The notes under the pieces are model-generated. The model saw nothing but the letters and a program-made list of their open reading frames with translations. It was not told the DNA's origin and ran no database searches. 64,000 bases of DNA, taken from positions 62,001 to 126,000 of the forward strand of contig JACMJZ010000003.1 of NCBI GenBank assembly GCA_014380365.1, given 5' to 3'. This DNA is from Pyrinomonadaceae bacterium. GTDB taxonomy: Bacteria; Acidobacteriota; Blastocatellia; Pyrinomonadales; Pyrinomonadaceae. This document shows positions 15,404 to 24,857 of the stretch, in pieces; within the stretch, counting starts at the first letter, position 1; every line of letters starts with the position of its first letter. The translations under genes were made by a program, and so were the position numbers.

Positions 15404-16618
15404 ATGACTACCGACAGAATCGCGATTTTTGACACTACGCTGCGCGACGGCGAGCAATCGCCTGGCTGCTCGATGGACTTGTCCGAAAAACTTCGGATGG
15501 CCCGCCAACTGGAGCAGTTGGGGGTGGACATCATCGAAGCCGGCTTCCCGATTTCATCCGATGGAGACTTTGCGGCCGTCAAGGCAATCGCGGCCGCCTG
15601 CCGGAAGGTTACGGTTGCGGCGCTCTGCCGGACAGCTGAGCAGGATGTGGCTCGCGCCGCCGCCGCACTCGCCGGAGCCGCGCACCCGCGCATTCATACG
15701 TTTGTGGCCACTTCGGACATCCATCTCAAGCACAAACTGCAAAAGACTCGCGCAGAGGTTCTGGCAATGACGCGAGCCTCGGTACGCATGGCGCGAGACT
15801 ATGCGGAGGAGGTTGAGTTTTCCGCCGAAGACGCAACGCGGAGTGATGTCGATTATCTTTGTGAAGTTTTCTCCGTCGCTATCGAGGCAGGCGCTTCGAT
15901 CATCAACGTGCCCGACACGGTGGGCTACACGCTGCCAAACGAATTCTCAGGTTTAGTCTCTGCCGTCCGCGAGCGAGTTGTGGGCGATAAAGCGGTAACG
16001 ATTAGTGTTCACTGTCACAACGATCTCGGCCTGGCAGTCGCGAATAGTCTGGCGGCGATTAGCGCGGGCGCGAGACAGGTTGAATGCACAATCAACGGAA
16101 TCGGCGAGCGGGCGGGCAATGCTTCCCTGGAAGAGTTAGTGATGGCCATGCATGTTCGCGCCGACCAGTTGGCATTCGAGTCCAACGTCAAGACTCGTGA
16201 GCTGTACCCGACCAGCCAGTTACTTTCGGAGATCGTCGGCTTTGACGTGCAACCCAATAAAGCAATCGTGGGTCGCAACGCCTTCGCGCACGAGGCCGGG
16301 ATTCACCAGCATGGCGTGATCAGCAATCCACTGTGTTACGAGATCATGACACCTGAATCCGTGGGCGTGTCTAACAACAGACTCGTACTCGGCAAACACT
16401 CCGGTCGCCACGCGCTGAGTTTGCGTTTCGAGGAACTTGGGTTTGCGCTTGAACGCGCGGAACTCGACCTCGCATATGGCCGGTTCACCGAACTCGCGGA
16501 TCGCAAGAAGAGCATCTACGATCAGGATCTGATCTCGTTGCTGTCGGCTGACATAAGGACCCGTGCTGACAGTGTAATGATTCAGACCGCAGGAGTAGGG
16601 GCGCCGAGTTATAGATAG
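15404..16618 (+). CDS. leuA: 2-isopropylmalate synthase, lacking C-terminal regulatory domain
   Basis: Condenses acetyl-CoA with 2-ketoisovalerate, the first committed step to leucine. The TIM-barrel catalytic domain is complete: [13 protein letters not shown] at 9-21 (metal ligand Asp10), HCHNDLG at 203-209 (His203, His205), and [14 protein letters not shown] near 235. The linker region [10 protein letters not shown] and GKHSGRHAL is present. At 404 residues it stops after [11 protein letters not shown] and a short tail, so the allosteric leucine-binding domain of about 110-120 residues found in standard 510-residue LeuA is missing. The region after the stop shows a short tandem duplication (ttatagatagg). 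Related homocitrate or citramalate synthases are possible alternatives, but the leuBCD context supports LeuA. The ribosome-binding site is GAAGGAGG. Confidence 0.92.
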   Translation: MTTDRIAIFDTTLRDGEQSPGCSMDLSEKLRMARQLEQLGVDIIEAGFPISSDGDFAAVKAIAAACRKVTVAALCRTAEQDVARAAAALAGAAHPRIHTFVATSDIHLKHKLQKTRAEVLAMTRASVRMARDYAEEVEFSAEDATRSDVDYLCEVFSVAIEAGASIINVPDTVGYTLPNEFSGLVSAVRERVVGDKAVTISVHCHNDLGLAVANSLAAISAGARQVECTINGIGERAGNASLEELVMAMHVRADQLAFESNVKTRELYPTSQLLSEIVGFDVQPNKAIVGRNAFAHEAGIHQHGVISNPLCYEIMTPESVGVSNNRLVLGKHSGRHALSLRFEELGFALERAELDLAYGRFTELADRKKSIYDQDLISLLSADIRTRADSVMIQTAGVGAPSYR

Positions 16619-16644
16619 GTTATAGATAAGGTTCCAGCAGAGAT

Positions 16645-17747
16645 ATGAAGATAACGATACTTCCCGGTGACGGCATTGGGCCCGAAGTGACTGCCGAAGC
16701 CGTGCGCGTCTTGCGCGCCGTCGCCTCAAACCACGGTCATAAACTTGAACTAACTGAAAAGGCCATTGGTGGCGCAGCGATCAAGCAGATGGGAACGCCT
16801 TTGCCGGCGGAAACGCTCGATGCTTGTCTGGCCGGCGACGCAGTTTTGTTGGGAGCGGTCGGTTCACCGGAATACGATTCATTCCCTCCAAACAAGAGGC
16901 CCGAGTCAGGACTACTTCAGTTGCGCCGCGCCCTGGGCGGCTTTGCAAATCTGCGCCCGGCGATCTCCTACGAGGCAATCGCGGAAACGTCTCCCCTGCG
17001 TGAGGAGGTCGCCCGAGGCGCGGATATTCTGATCGTACGTGAGTTGCTCGGCGGTCTCTATTTTGGAGAGCCGCGGGGATTTCTCGGCGTCAATGGAAAC
17101 TCCGTCGCCACGAATACGATGAGTTATTCCGTGGAGGAGATTGATCGCGTAGCGCGGGTGGCCTTTGATGCTGCACTTAAACGCCGGCGCAAAGTTACTT
17201 CGGTTGACAAGGCCAACGTGCTGGAGACTTCGCAACTTTGGCGACAGACCGTGTCGCGTGTGGCGATGGACTATCCCCAGGTTGCGCTCGACCACTTGTA
17301 TGTAGACGCTTGCGCGATGCACTTGATCACAAACCCGCTCAAGTTTGACGTGATCGTGACGGAGATTTGTTTGGAGACATTCTGTCTGACGAAGCAGCGG
17401 CAATCACAGGCAGTCTCGGCATGTTGCCTTCAGCCAGCATCGGCGGTAGCGTCGATTTGTATGAACCGGTGCACGGTTCGGCTCCGGACATTGTTGGTAC
17501 CGGTTTCGCCAACCCGTTCGGCGCAATCGCCTCAGCCGCGATGATGTTGCGATACACCTGGCACCTGGAGCAGGAGGCAGATGAGATCGAGGAAGCGATT
17601 CGAGTCGTGCTGAAGGCAGGCTATCGAACGCCTGACATCGATGGCGGAGGAGTAAGATACATTGCCACGACGTCGGAAATCGGCCAACTCGTTTGCGAGG
17701 CGATTGCTGAGATTGCCGATATGCGCCACGCTTACCATGCGGTCTAG
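16645..17747 (+). pseudogene. leuB: 3-isopropylmalate dehydrogenase, interrupted by a one-base frameshift
   Basis: NAD-dependent oxidative decarboxylation of 3-isopropylmalate. The frame from 16645 reads well from [15 protein letters not shown] through [14 protein letters not shown] and [14 protein letters not shown] to FDVIVTE at about 17364, then turns to nonsense and stops at 17544. A second frame from 17367 continues exactly with [38 protein letters not shown] and the normal C-terminus to 17747. The conserved sequence is VTEN-[LM]FGDILSDEA, so one A is missing from an AAT codon at about 17365. Restoring it gives about 367 residues, normal for LeuB. All other leu genes are intact, so a sequencing or assembly error is as likely as a real mutation. 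Confidence 0.9.
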
Positions 17748-17824
17748 ACTGACAACCGACGACCAACGACCGACGACCGGTGACTGAAGTCCAAATCACG
17801 ACGAACTAAATTCCCGTCTTATTA

Positions 17825-19231
17825 ATGTCAACGACACTTTTCGAAAAGCTTTGGAACGAGCACGTAGTGCGAGAAGCGTCAGATCAACCGTCGCTTCTTT
17901 ATGTGGATCTGCATTTGGTTCACGAGGTAACTTCGCCGCAGGCGTTTGCGGGATTGCGCGAGGCTGTCCGGCGGGTTCGGCGTCCGAAGTTAACGATTGC
18001 GACCGCCGATCATAATGTGCCCACAACCGATCGCAGGCTTCCTATTGCAGATCCGATTGCCGCAACCCAGATTGAGACGCTCCGTCAAAACTGTCGCGAA
18101 TTCGGAATTCAACTTTTCGATATCAACTCCGCTGAACAAGGAATCGTTCATGTCATCGGCCCGGAGCTCGGCTTAACGCAGCCCGGCATGACAATAGTCT
18201 GCGGAGATAGTCATACGAGTACTCACGGCGCATTTGGCGCACTCGCCTTTGGTATTGGCACCAGCGAAGTTGAACACGTCCTCGCCACACAATGCTTGCC
18301 CCAGACGAAGCCGCGGACGATGCTGATCAACGTACGTGGCAAATTGCCGGAAGGTGTAGGGGCGAAGGACCTGGCGCTGGGAATCATCGGCCGGATGGGC
18401 ACCGACGGCGCCACGGGACATGTGATTGAGTATGCCGGCGAAGCGATACGTTCGCTTTCGATGGAAGCGCGTATGACGCTCTGCAACATGAGCATCGAAG
18501 CGGGCGCGCGCGCGGGCATGATTGCTCCAGACGAAACGACTTTTAGTTATCTGGAGAACAAGCGGTTCGCGCCCAAGGGAGCGGCTTGGCAAACCGCGGT
18601 GGCCAACTGGAAAACGTTAAGGAGCGACGATGGGGCAGCGTTTGATCGCGTCTTCGAGATTGATGCGAGCTCGCTCGAGCCTTTTGTTACCTGGGGCACC
18701 AGTCCGGGAATGGTCGCGCCGGTCTCGGGTGAAGTACCTGATCCTGCGGACGCGGAAAGCGACGGCGACCGCCGCGCCGCTGAGCGCGCGCTTGAATATA
18801 TGGCCCTAGCCCCGCGCACCAGCATCGAAGACATCACCATCGATCGAGTGTTCATTGGCTCATGCACCAACGCTCGGCTCGAAGATTTACGCGCGGCCGC
18901 TCGGGTGGTGAACGGTTATCGAATCAGCAGCTCTGTGCAAGCGATGGTCGTGCCCGGGTCACAAAATGTTAAGCGGGCCGCGGAGGCGGAAGGGCTGGAT
19001 CATATTTTTAGCGACGCAGGATTCGAGTGGCGCGAGGCAGGGTGTTCAATGTGCCTTGGGATGAACCCGGATATTTTGAACGCGGGCGAGCGCTGCGCCG
19101 CAACCAGCAATCGAAACTTCGAAGGCCGGCAGGGCCGTGGCGGCCGCACACACCTGGTGAGCCCGATGATGGCTGCTGCCGCCGCAATCGCCGGCCACTT
19201 CACCGACGTAAGGAAGTGGCAGTTTAAATAA
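17825..19231 (+). CDS. leuC: 3-isopropylmalate dehydratase large subunit
   Basis: Aconitase-family [4Fe-4S] enzyme subunit that isomerises 2- to 3-isopropylmalate with LeuD. 468 residues, full length. Recognisable motifs: ATADHNVPT near residue 60, [31 protein letters not shown] near 125-155, and the three cluster cysteines in [14 protein letters not shown] (about 345) and CSMCLGMN (about 408 and 411). The ATG at 17825 gives the canonical STTLFEKLW start. The ribosome-binding site is weak. A 77-bp gap after leuB contains short direct repeats (accgacgaccaacgaccgac). It is separated from leuD by 200 bp holding a large inverted repeat. Confidence 0.96.
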   Translation: MSTTLFEKLWNEHVVREASDQPSLLYVDLHLVHEVTSPQAFAGLREAVRRVRRPKLTIATADHNVPTTDRRLPIADPIAATQIETLRQNCREFGIQLFDINSAEQGIVHVIGPELGLTQPGMTIVCGDSHTSTHGAFGALAFGIGTSEVEHVLATQCLPQTKPRTMLINVRGKLPEGVGAKDLALGIIGRMGTDGATGHVIEYAGEAIRSLSMEARMTLCNMSIEAGARAGMIAPDETTFSYLENKRFAPKGAAWQTAVANWKTLRSDDGAAFDRVFEIDASSLEPFVTWGTSPGMVAPVSGEVPDPADAESDGDRRAAERALEYMALAPRTSIEDITIDRVFIGSCTNARLEDLRAAARVVNGYRISSSVQAMVVPGSQNVKRAAEAEGLDHIFSDAGFEWREAGCSMCLGMNPDILNAGERCAATSNRNFEGRQGRGGRTHLVSPMMAAAAAIAGHFTDVRKWQFK

Positions 19232-19267
19232 ACTCTGGGGTACACTGCTCAACTTTGAAAAGCTCTA

Positions 19268-19378
19268 AGGTTGGGAAGGCGGGCTTGCCCCCGCTTTGTT
19301 CAGTTTAGCAGTCATGTCCAAGCCTATAGGGCCTAGTCTCAGAGAGAAGGAGCGGGGGCAAGCCCGCCTTCCTAACCT
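19268..19378. repeat. Long inverted repeat inside the leu operon (ggcgggcttgccc family)
   Basis: 28-nt arms at 19268-19295 and 19351-19378 are complementary at 27 of 28 positions (core AAGGCGGGCTTGCCCCCGCT). It lies between leuC and leuD, where it could stop or stabilise part of the transcript. The same family appears at 61931-62066. Confidence 0.9.
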
Positions 19379-19431
19379 GAGAGGCCGCTCAGTTGGACTA
19401 AGCTCCCCGGGCTCTCAATTACCATGATCAT

Positions 19432-20031
19432 ATGAAGCCATTCCGTAGACATACAGGTCTGGTCGCTGTTCTTGATCGCGCAAACGTCGACACCGACCAG
19501 ATCATTCCGAAGCAGTTTCTCAAGCGGATCGAGCGGACCGGCTTTGGAGAGTTCCTTTTTTATGATTGGCGCTACCTGCCATCTGGGGAACTGAACGCGT
19601 CATTCGCCTTGAATCAGTCTCGATACCTCGATGCCTCGATTCTTCTGACGGGCAAAAATTTTGGCTGCGGTTCTTCGCGGGAGCATGCTCCGTGGGCCTT
19701 GGCGGACTTTGGCTTTCGGGCAATCATCGGGCCCTCGTTCGCCGACATCTTTGCGAACAACTGCCTCAAGAATGGATTGCTTCCGGTTGTTTTGTCTGAA
19801 ACAGATGTGGGCGAACTCGGACGACGGGCGCAGGAGCTTGATAGCTATCAAATCACCGTAGACCTCGAGCGGCGCGAAGTCACAGACTCCCAGGGCTTCT
19901 CGGCGGCCTTTGCCATTGAAGAATTCCAGCGCCAATGCCTGCTACAGGGGTTGGATGATATCGACCTCACGCTTCAAGATGAGGCGGCGATCTCGGCGTA
20001 CGAAAGCCGCCGTCCCAGCTGGCTCCGCTAA
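19432..20031 (+). CDS. leuD: 3-isopropylmalate dehydratase small subunit
   Basis: Partner of LeuC. 199 residues, the usual size. Begins MKPFRRHTGLVAVLDRANVDTDQIIPKQFLKRIERTGFGEFLFYDWRY in pattern and carries the swivelling-domain active-site loop NFGCGSSREHAPWAL near residues 75-90. It is the last gene of the leucine cluster; the downstream gap contains a repeat before zwf. The spacing from leuC is large for an operon, and an internal hairpin in that gap may uncouple expression. Confidence 0.96.
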   Translation: MKPFRRHTGLVAVLDRANVDTDQIIPKQFLKRIERTGFGEFLFYDWRYLPSGELNASFALNQSRYLDASILLTGKNFGCGSSREHAPWALADFGFRAIIGPSFADIFANNCLKNGLLPVVLSETDVGELGRRAQELDSYQITVDLERREVTDSQGFSAAFAIEEFQRQCLLQGLDDIDLTLQDEAAISAYESRRPSWLR

Positions 20032-20044
20032 ACTCACGGAAAGA

Positions 20045-20125
20045 AACACGATCCACGAAACACGCTAAACCGCGCGAAGGCGGCCTTTAATTCGGGTTGC
20101 TTCGTGTGATTTAGTGGATCGCTCG
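20045..20125. repeat. Imperfect inverted repeat, cgatccacgaa family
   Basis: ACGATCCACGAAACACGCTAAA on the left (20048 onward) faces CGTGTGATTTAGTGGATCG on the right (20103-20121). The word GACGATCCACGAAATTCCACG recurs at the window's right end, 63978-64000. Confidence 0.7.
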
Positions 20126-20216
20126 CTCATGCTATTCTTTCCTCATCGCTACCGACACCAAAGAAGAATCGCCGCCAGCAACTGCGGAGACACGCGAGAA
20201 TCCGCTACGTGCTGGG

Positions 20217-21713
20217 ATGCGTCTCGAACGCACTGCCGACCCGTGCGTGGTCCTCATCTTCGGCGCCACCGGCGACCTGACGAGGCGCAAACTCCTGCCC
20301 GCGCTTTACCGGCTCATGCAGCAGCGGCTCGTACCAGCAGAGTTCGCAATCCTGGGAACGGCCCGGCACGCGATGAGCGACGAGGAATTTCGCACGCTAA
20401 TGAAGGAGGCAATCGGCGAGTTTGGATCTGACGACGTGCTGGATGAATCCATCTGGCAGAGTTTCGCGAAGCGGCTTTTTTACCTCGGCGGAGATTTTAA
20501 GGATGCTGCGCTTTACCAAAATATAAAAACAAAACTCACGGCCATTGACGGGGACTTCGACATGCGCGGCAACCGGATTTTTTACCTCGCAACAGCACCC
20601 GACTACTTCGGGCTGGTAGCGCGCCAACTGGGCGACGCGAAGCTGGCTAAACCCGCCAAGGGCGCCTGGACGCGGATCATTGTGGAGAAGCCTTTCGGGC
20701 ATGATCTGGAAAGTGCGCGCGCCCTCAACAAAGAGCTGGCCAGAGTTTTTGAGGAGAAGCAGGTCTATCGCATCGATCATTACCTGGGCAAGGAGACAGT
20801 CCAAAACCTGCTGGCTTTCCGTTTCGCCAACAGCATCTTTGAGCCGCTCTGGAATCGCCAGTACATCGATCACGTTCAGATCACCAATGCCGAAGCGCTC
20901 GGCGTTGAAGGCCGCGGCGCTTACTACGAACATGCGGGCGCCTTGCGTGACATGATCCAGAACCACGTTTTTCAGGTTACTTCCCTGATTGCGATGGAGC
21001 CGCCGGCTTCGCTTTCAGCCACTTCGGTGCGCGACGAAAAAGCGAAGGCGATGCAGTCAGTACGCGCCTTGCCGCTGGAAACCGTTCGTGAGTTTGCCAT
21101 CCGCGGGCAATACGGGCCGGGCATCGTCTTGGGCGACACCGTGCCCGGGTATCGAGAAGAGCCGGGTGTGAATCCAAATTCTTCCACCGAAACTTTTGCG
21201 GCGCTCAAGCTCTATTTCGACAACTGGCGCTGGGCCGGAGTTCCGTTTTACCTGCGCTCCGGCAAGCGGCTGCAGAAACACGTCACCGAAATCGCAATCG
21301 AGTTTAAGGAAGTGCCGCACCGGTTGTTCACTGATTCCGATGCGCCGCTGCAACCCAATATTCTGATCATCCGCATTCAACCCAACGAAGGAATCACGCT
21401 ACGCTTTGGCGCGAAGCTTCCCGGTCAGGCGATGCGCATTCGCCCCGTCAACATGGATTTCCGTTATGGCTCGTCCTTCGGATTGAAACCGCCGGAAGCT
21501 TATGAGCGATTGCTTCTCGATTGCATGTTTGGCGATTCAACGTTGTATGCACGGCGCGACATGGTGGAGCGCGGATGGGAAATCGTCGCCCCTATCCTCG
21601 AAGCCTGGAAGAAGCCCGCCGAGGATTTTCCAAACTACGAAGCCGGCACATGGGGACCCGGCGCGGCTTTCGAGTTGATCGAGCGCGATGGCCGGAAGTG
21701 GCGGAAACTCTAA
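20217..21713 (+). CDS. zwf: Glucose-6-phosphate 1-dehydrogenase
   Basis: Oxidises glucose 6-phosphate to 6-phosphogluconolactone with NADP, the entry to the oxidative pentose phosphate pathway. 498 residues, full length. The nucleotide-binding motif GATGDLTRRKLLPALYRL is at about 19-36, the IIVEKPFGHD segment is near 150, and the active-site RIDHYLGKETVQNLLAFRFAN is near 185. Start ATG 20217 is the first usable codon. The same frame is open for about 20 codons upstream (ending EESPPATAETRENPLRAG) but offers no ATG, GTG or TTG start. opcA follows after a 112-bp repeat gap. The pairing with opcA is as in actinobacteria and cyanobacteria, where OpcA is needed for Zwf assembly and activity. Confidence 0.97.
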   Translation: MRLERTADPCVVLIFGATGDLTRRKLLPALYRLMQQRLVPAEFAILGTARHAMSDEEFRTLMKEAIGEFGSDDVLDESIWQSFAKRLFYLGGDFKDAALYQNIKTKLTAIDGDFDMRGNRIFYLATAPDYFGLVARQLGDAKLAKPAKGAWTRIIVEKPFGHDLESARALNKELARVFEEKQVYRIDHYLGKETVQNLLAFRFANSIFEPLWNRQYIDHVQITNAEALGVEGRGAYYEHAGALRDMIQNHVFQVTSLIAMEPPASLSATSVRDEKAKAMQSVRALPLETVREFAIRGQYGPGIVLGDTVPGYREEPGVNPNSSTETFAALKLYFDNWRWAGVPFYLRSGKRLQKHVTEIAIEFKEVPHRLFTDSDAPLQPNILIIRIQPNEGITLRFGAKLPGQAMRIRPVNMDFRYGSSFGLKPPEAYERLLLDCMFGDSTLYARRDMVERGWEIVAPILEAWKKPAEDFPNYEAGTWGPGAAFELIERDGRKWRKL

Positions 21714-21822
21714 GTTGTCAGTGGTCAGTGGTTCGTTGTCAGTGGTTCTCTTATCCGGAGTTCAACTTTGGAATACAGCCGACGAAGAGCGACAACGAAC
21801 TACTGACTACTGACTACTGACC
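21714..21822. repeat. Inverted repeat between zwf and opcA (gtcagtggt family)
   Basis: The left side has iterated GTCAGTGGT words and CAGTGGTTCGTTGTC. The right side has GACAACGAACTACTG followed by ACTACTGACTACTGA. Core arms match at 14 of 15 positions. The element starts right at the zwf stop codon and ends 4 nt before the opcA ATG. Confidence 0.8.
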
Positions 21823-21825
21823 AAG

Positions 21826-23217
21826 ATGCAGATCCAACTAGAAAAAACTCTCGACGTCGAAGTGGTGGAGCGCCAACTCGCCGAGCTCTGGAAGCAGATG
21901 GCGGGCGGCGTTAGCCCGGGCGTTGGCGCGGAGGACGACCAGTTTGCGGTGATGCGCGCGCGAGTTGCAAACCTGCTGGTGTACGTTGGGCAGGAATCAA
22001 GCCTGACGGAAGTGGATGGAATAATCGCCGAGTTGACGGCAATACATCCGAGTCGTGTGCTGCTGATGCTTGGTGAGAAGAAAAAAGCAGATCGCGATAT
22101 CGAGATGTCAGTGGAAACTTTCTGCCAAACTGATAAGCGCACGGGCGCGAAGCGACTCTGTTGCGAGGAAGTGACCTTGACGGCCAGGGGGAATTTCGTC
22201 GCTGAACTCCCCAGCGCCGCGCTGCCACTCGTTGTTCCCGATCTAACAACCTTTCTTTGGTGGCGAGATGCTTTGGCTTCCGACAACGAGAGTTCCGACA
22301 AAGTTTTCGACGCCCTGCTCCTGGCGAGCGATCGTCTGGTTGTAGACTCCGCGGAGTTTGGCGAACCTCAATCGGATCTGCTCGCCCTAAATAAACTCTT
22401 CAACACAAAAGACTACGCGCACGTGGGCATCAGCGATCTCAACTGGGCCAGGCTCACTTCGTGGCGCGCTTTGTTGGCAGGCTTCTATGACGTCCCAACC
22501 TACCAACCGCTGCTCGATCGGGTCGATACAGTTCGAATTGATTATCTTGCGGGCCAACCCGCGCAAACCAAAAGCGGGCAGGACGAGCACCCCATCGGGG
22601 ATGCCGCGATCGGGACCCCGCTTGCCTCCGCTCCCAGCGCAGAAGTCGCACCACAGGCATTGTTGATTGCCGGATGGTTGGCTAGCAGGCTGGGCTGGAA
22701 TCTAGCGACCGATCAGCCTCGCCAGGAAAGCGATCAAACAGTTGTCTTTAACTTTTCGGGCAAGGATCGGGGCATTAGCCCGACCCCGGGGTCCCCGGCG
22801 CGGCAGCCGCGCTGGGGTGGGACGGTCAGGGAGGGCGTCGCACCGAGAGCCATCAAACTAGAACTCAATCGCGTTGTGCGTGCGGATGGGAAGCCGGGTC
22901 GGCTCGTGCGCGTCGAGCTGCAATCAAACTCCGGACAACCCGCGTCGTTCGCAGTCGCCCGCAGCGCTGACAGCCTTCACCTCACAACCGAAGCCCGCGT
23001 TGACGGAGACGTGCAACATGGTCGAGTGGTGCCGGTGAGAAATCGTAGCGCCGCGCAGTTGCTCGGCCGCGAGATGGAAATTCTCTGCAACGATCAGATC
23101 TACCAGGAAGCGATAGCCATGGCTGCAAGGATGATTGATCATTCGAGATCACCTTCAAGTTACGACTCTGTTAACCTCCTCGCAAATGGAGATACCAGAG
23201 GTTTTGCTAAGAGTTGA
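21826..23217 (+). CDS. opcA: OpcA-like glucose-6-phosphate dehydrogenase assembly protein with repeat insertions
   Basis: 463 residues. The N-terminal part (residues 15-230) fits OpcA: ARVANLLVYVGQES, IHPSRVLLMLGEKK, ELPSAALPLVVPDLTTFLWW and ISDLNWARLTSWRALLAGFYD. OpcA is an allosteric activator or assembly factor for Zwf, the gene just upstream. The central linker carries two foreign-looking segments: about residues 254-274 (DEHPIGDAAIGTPLASAPS) and about 311-340 (ISPTPGSPARQPRWGGTVREG). The DNA of these matches the dispersed cggggatgcc/ggaccccgc and tagcccgacc/gtcagggagggcg repeats. The reading frame is kept and a normal-looking domain resumes after each. The C-terminus is SER-rich and less conserved. 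Confidence 0.82.
   Translation: MQIQLEKTLDVEVVERQLAELWKQMAGGVSPGVGAEDDQFAVMRARVANLLVYVGQESSLTEVDGIIAELTAIHPSRVLLMLGEKKKADRDIEMSVETFCQTDKRTGAKRLCCEEVTLTARGNFVAELPSAALPLVVPDLTTFLWWRDALASDNESSDKVFDALLLASDRLVVDSAEFGEPQSDLLALNKLFNTKDYAHVGISDLNWARLTSWRALLAGFYDVPTYQPLLDRVDTVRIDYLAGQPAQTKSGQDEHPIGDAAIGTPLASAPSAEVAPQALLIAGWLASRLGWNLATDQPRQESDQTVVFNFSGKDRGISPTPGSPARQPRWGGTVREGVAPRAIKLELNRVVRADGKPGRLVRVELQSNSGQPASFAVARSADSLHLTTEARVDGDVQHGRVVPVRNRSAAQLLGREMEILCNDQIYQEAIAMAARMIDHSRSPSSYDSVNLLANGDTRGFAKS
22765..22842. repeat. Dispersed repeat fragment embedded in opcA
   Basis: ATTAGCCCGACC and GGTCAGGGAGGGCGTC, the two halves of the intergenic family found at 33751-33870 and 56862-56950, flank an inserted GC-rich palindrome (ccggggtccccggcgcgg). 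All of it is in the coding frame. Confidence 0.65.
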
Positions 23218-23306
23218 AATCCTTGCTACGTGAGGCACCGTTTGACACGCACATAGAATGCGATCAGGTTACAACGAAAGAGCCTTTGGCAAAGAGGTTA
23301 CCACCC

Positions 23307-24038
23307 ATGACGCGCCACAGAATTGTCGGACTCACACTTCCCTTGATTCTTTGTCTTGCTACACTTCTCATCATTATCCCTGGTAGAGGTCAAGGAGAGA
23401 AACAACCCGCGAAAAATGCGCGGCAGTTTGATGAAAATCGCTTGCCAATAGCCGATTATTCAGCACCCGACCCAGTTGACCCGGCCGAACGTTCCAAGAG
23501 ACAAGCAAGAGGCAAGAAATACAATAAGTCGTCATGGCGTGTTCATCCGAATAGTGCGTCCGACAGCATGGTCCGCGTTGATTCTGTTGACCCGTCTCTG
23601 CCGGCGTTTCCATTCGAAAAGAGTTGTGTGGTGGTGGTCGGTCACGTTACAGAGGCCCATGCTTATCTATCTAATGATAAAACGGGCATCTATTCTGTTT
23701 TTAGAATTCAAGTGACTGAGGTTTTGAAAAACTCATTAAAGATTCCTCTTACAGTGGCATCGTTAATCGAAGCGGAACGAGAGGGCGGGCGTGTAAGATT
23801 CCCAAATGGTCGCCTACATCTATACCTAATCAATGAACAAGATATGCCGCGAGTCGGTCTCCGTTATGTTCTCTTTTTGACTAACACCAACGAAGAGCCG
23901 AACCTGCAGATTCTAACTGGTTATGAATTGCGTGAAGGCAAGGTGTACTCCCTTGATAACCTACCCAATACGCGGAAACACGAGAATGTTGACGAAGTCA
24001 AACTCCTAAGCGAATTGCGACAGATCTCTAATCTTTAA
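23307..24038 (+). CDS. Exported hypothetical protein
   Basis: Not recognised. 243 residues from ATG 23307, chosen over an upstream TTG because AAAGAGG precedes it and a signal peptide follows (MTRHRIVGLTLPLILCLATLL, cleavage near residue 30). After a polar linker rich in Lys/Asp, residues 95-240 form a beta-rich domain (VVVVGHVTEAHAYL, VFRIQVTEVLKNS, GLRYVLFLTNTNEEPN) that resembles domains describing secreted metalloprotease-inhibitor-like or lipoprotein folds, but no firm family can be named. It ends at a TAA at 24036. The very same frame then stays open into the EF-hand-like gene, so the two may once have been one protein. Confidence 0.6.
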   Translation: MTRHRIVGLTLPLILCLATLLIIIPGRGQGEKQPAKNARQFDENRLPIADYSAPDPVDPAERSKRQARGKKYNKSSWRVHPNSASDSMVRVDSVDPSLPAFPFEKSCVVVVGHVTEAHAYLSNDKTGIYSVFRIQVTEVLKNSLKIPLTVASLIEAEREGGRVRFPNGRLHLYLINEQDMPRVGLRYVLFLTNTNEEPNLQILTGYELREGKVYSLDNLPNTRKHENVDEVKLLSELRQISNL

Positions 24039-24062
24039 AGTCTCGACCCAGGCTGCGATCCT

Positions 24063-24710
24063 GTGACTGCGATGGAGTGCTATTACCCCAATGTGTGGTT
24101 GGAAGCAGATTGTAAGTGTGACCCGCGCACTGGCGAATGTGCCGGCGGTTCTAATCCGGATTGCACGCCTATTGTTATTGATGTCAACGGTGATGGTTTT
24201 GATTTAACCAATCTTTCCCATGGTGTCGTGTTCGACCTAAACAATGACGGTTATGCTGGTTGGTTGGCTTGGACGTCGGGGACTTCTGACGATGCCTGGC
24301 TAGCTTTAGATAGAAATGGCAACGGTACGATTGATAACGGTGCAGAGATGTTTGGTAACTTCGCTCCTCAACCACCATCGGGAAGTGAGAATGGCTTTTT
24401 GGCGCTTGCTGAGTATGACAAGCCGGCGAACGGCGGTAACGGCGACGGTTTGATCAAACAAACGGACGCTATCTTTTCCTCGTTACGCCTGTGGCAAGAT
24501 ACAAATCACAACGGCATCTCAGAGCCGTCAGAGTTGCACACCTTGCCGGACCTGGGGCTCAAAACCCTGCACCTTGACTATAAGGAATCGAGACGGACGG
24601 ATCAGCACGGAAACTGGTTCCGCTATAGAGCCAAAGTCAAAGACGTGCATGATGCGCAGGTCGGTCGGTGGGCGTGGGATGTGTTCCTGGTCAGTACCCC
24701 ATTGAGGTAG
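24063..24710 (+). CDS. EF-hand-like calcium-binding domain protein without signal peptide
   Basis: 215 residues from GTG 24063 (an ATG lies three codons later). A short Cys-rich head ([23 protein letters not shown]) leads into the same domain as in the 12745-13923 protein: [48 protein letters not shown] and ending [13 protein letters not shown]. There is no signal peptide and no good ribosome-binding site. Its frame is continuous with the exported protein upstream except for a single TAA at 24036-24038, and the eight codons between contain two more cysteines' context (LDPGCDP). It is therefore probably the C-terminal domain of a secreted protein cut off by a nonsense mutation, or a decaying duplicate. 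Confidence 0.6.
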   Translation: MTAMECYYPNVWLEADCKCDPRTGECAGGSNPDCTPIVIDVNGDGFDLTNLSHGVVFDLNNDGYAGWLAWTSGTSDDAWLALDRNGNGTIDNGAEMFGNFAPQPPSGSENGFLALAEYDKPANGGNGDGLIKQTDAIFSSLRLWQDTNHNGISEPSELHTLPDLGLKTLHLDYKESRRTDQHGNWFRYRAKVKDVHDAQVGRWAWDVFLVSTPLR

Positions 24711-24719
24711 GACCGACGT

Positions 24720-24833
24720 TGGGAGCGCAATTGCTCTGCGCTCCCAGTCACACTTCACTCGAAAGATAGGCAGGCAGGATGCCTGCGCTCCCAGCATCAA
24801 TTGAATGGTATGGACAGGCAGGAATGCCTGTCC
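24720..24833. repeat. Cluster of three small hairpins (gggagcgca and gacaggca families)
   Basis: TGGGAGCGCA/TGCGCTCCCA (24720-24729/24737-24746), then a GGCAGGATGCC palindrome with GCGCTCCCAG (about 24770-24795), then GGACAGGCA/TGCCTGTCC (24812-24820/24825-24833). It separates two convergent genes and may terminate both. The first two words are those expanded inside dnaX. Confidence 0.8.
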
Positions 24834-24857
24834 TACTAAATCCAGGCAGCGTGTAGA

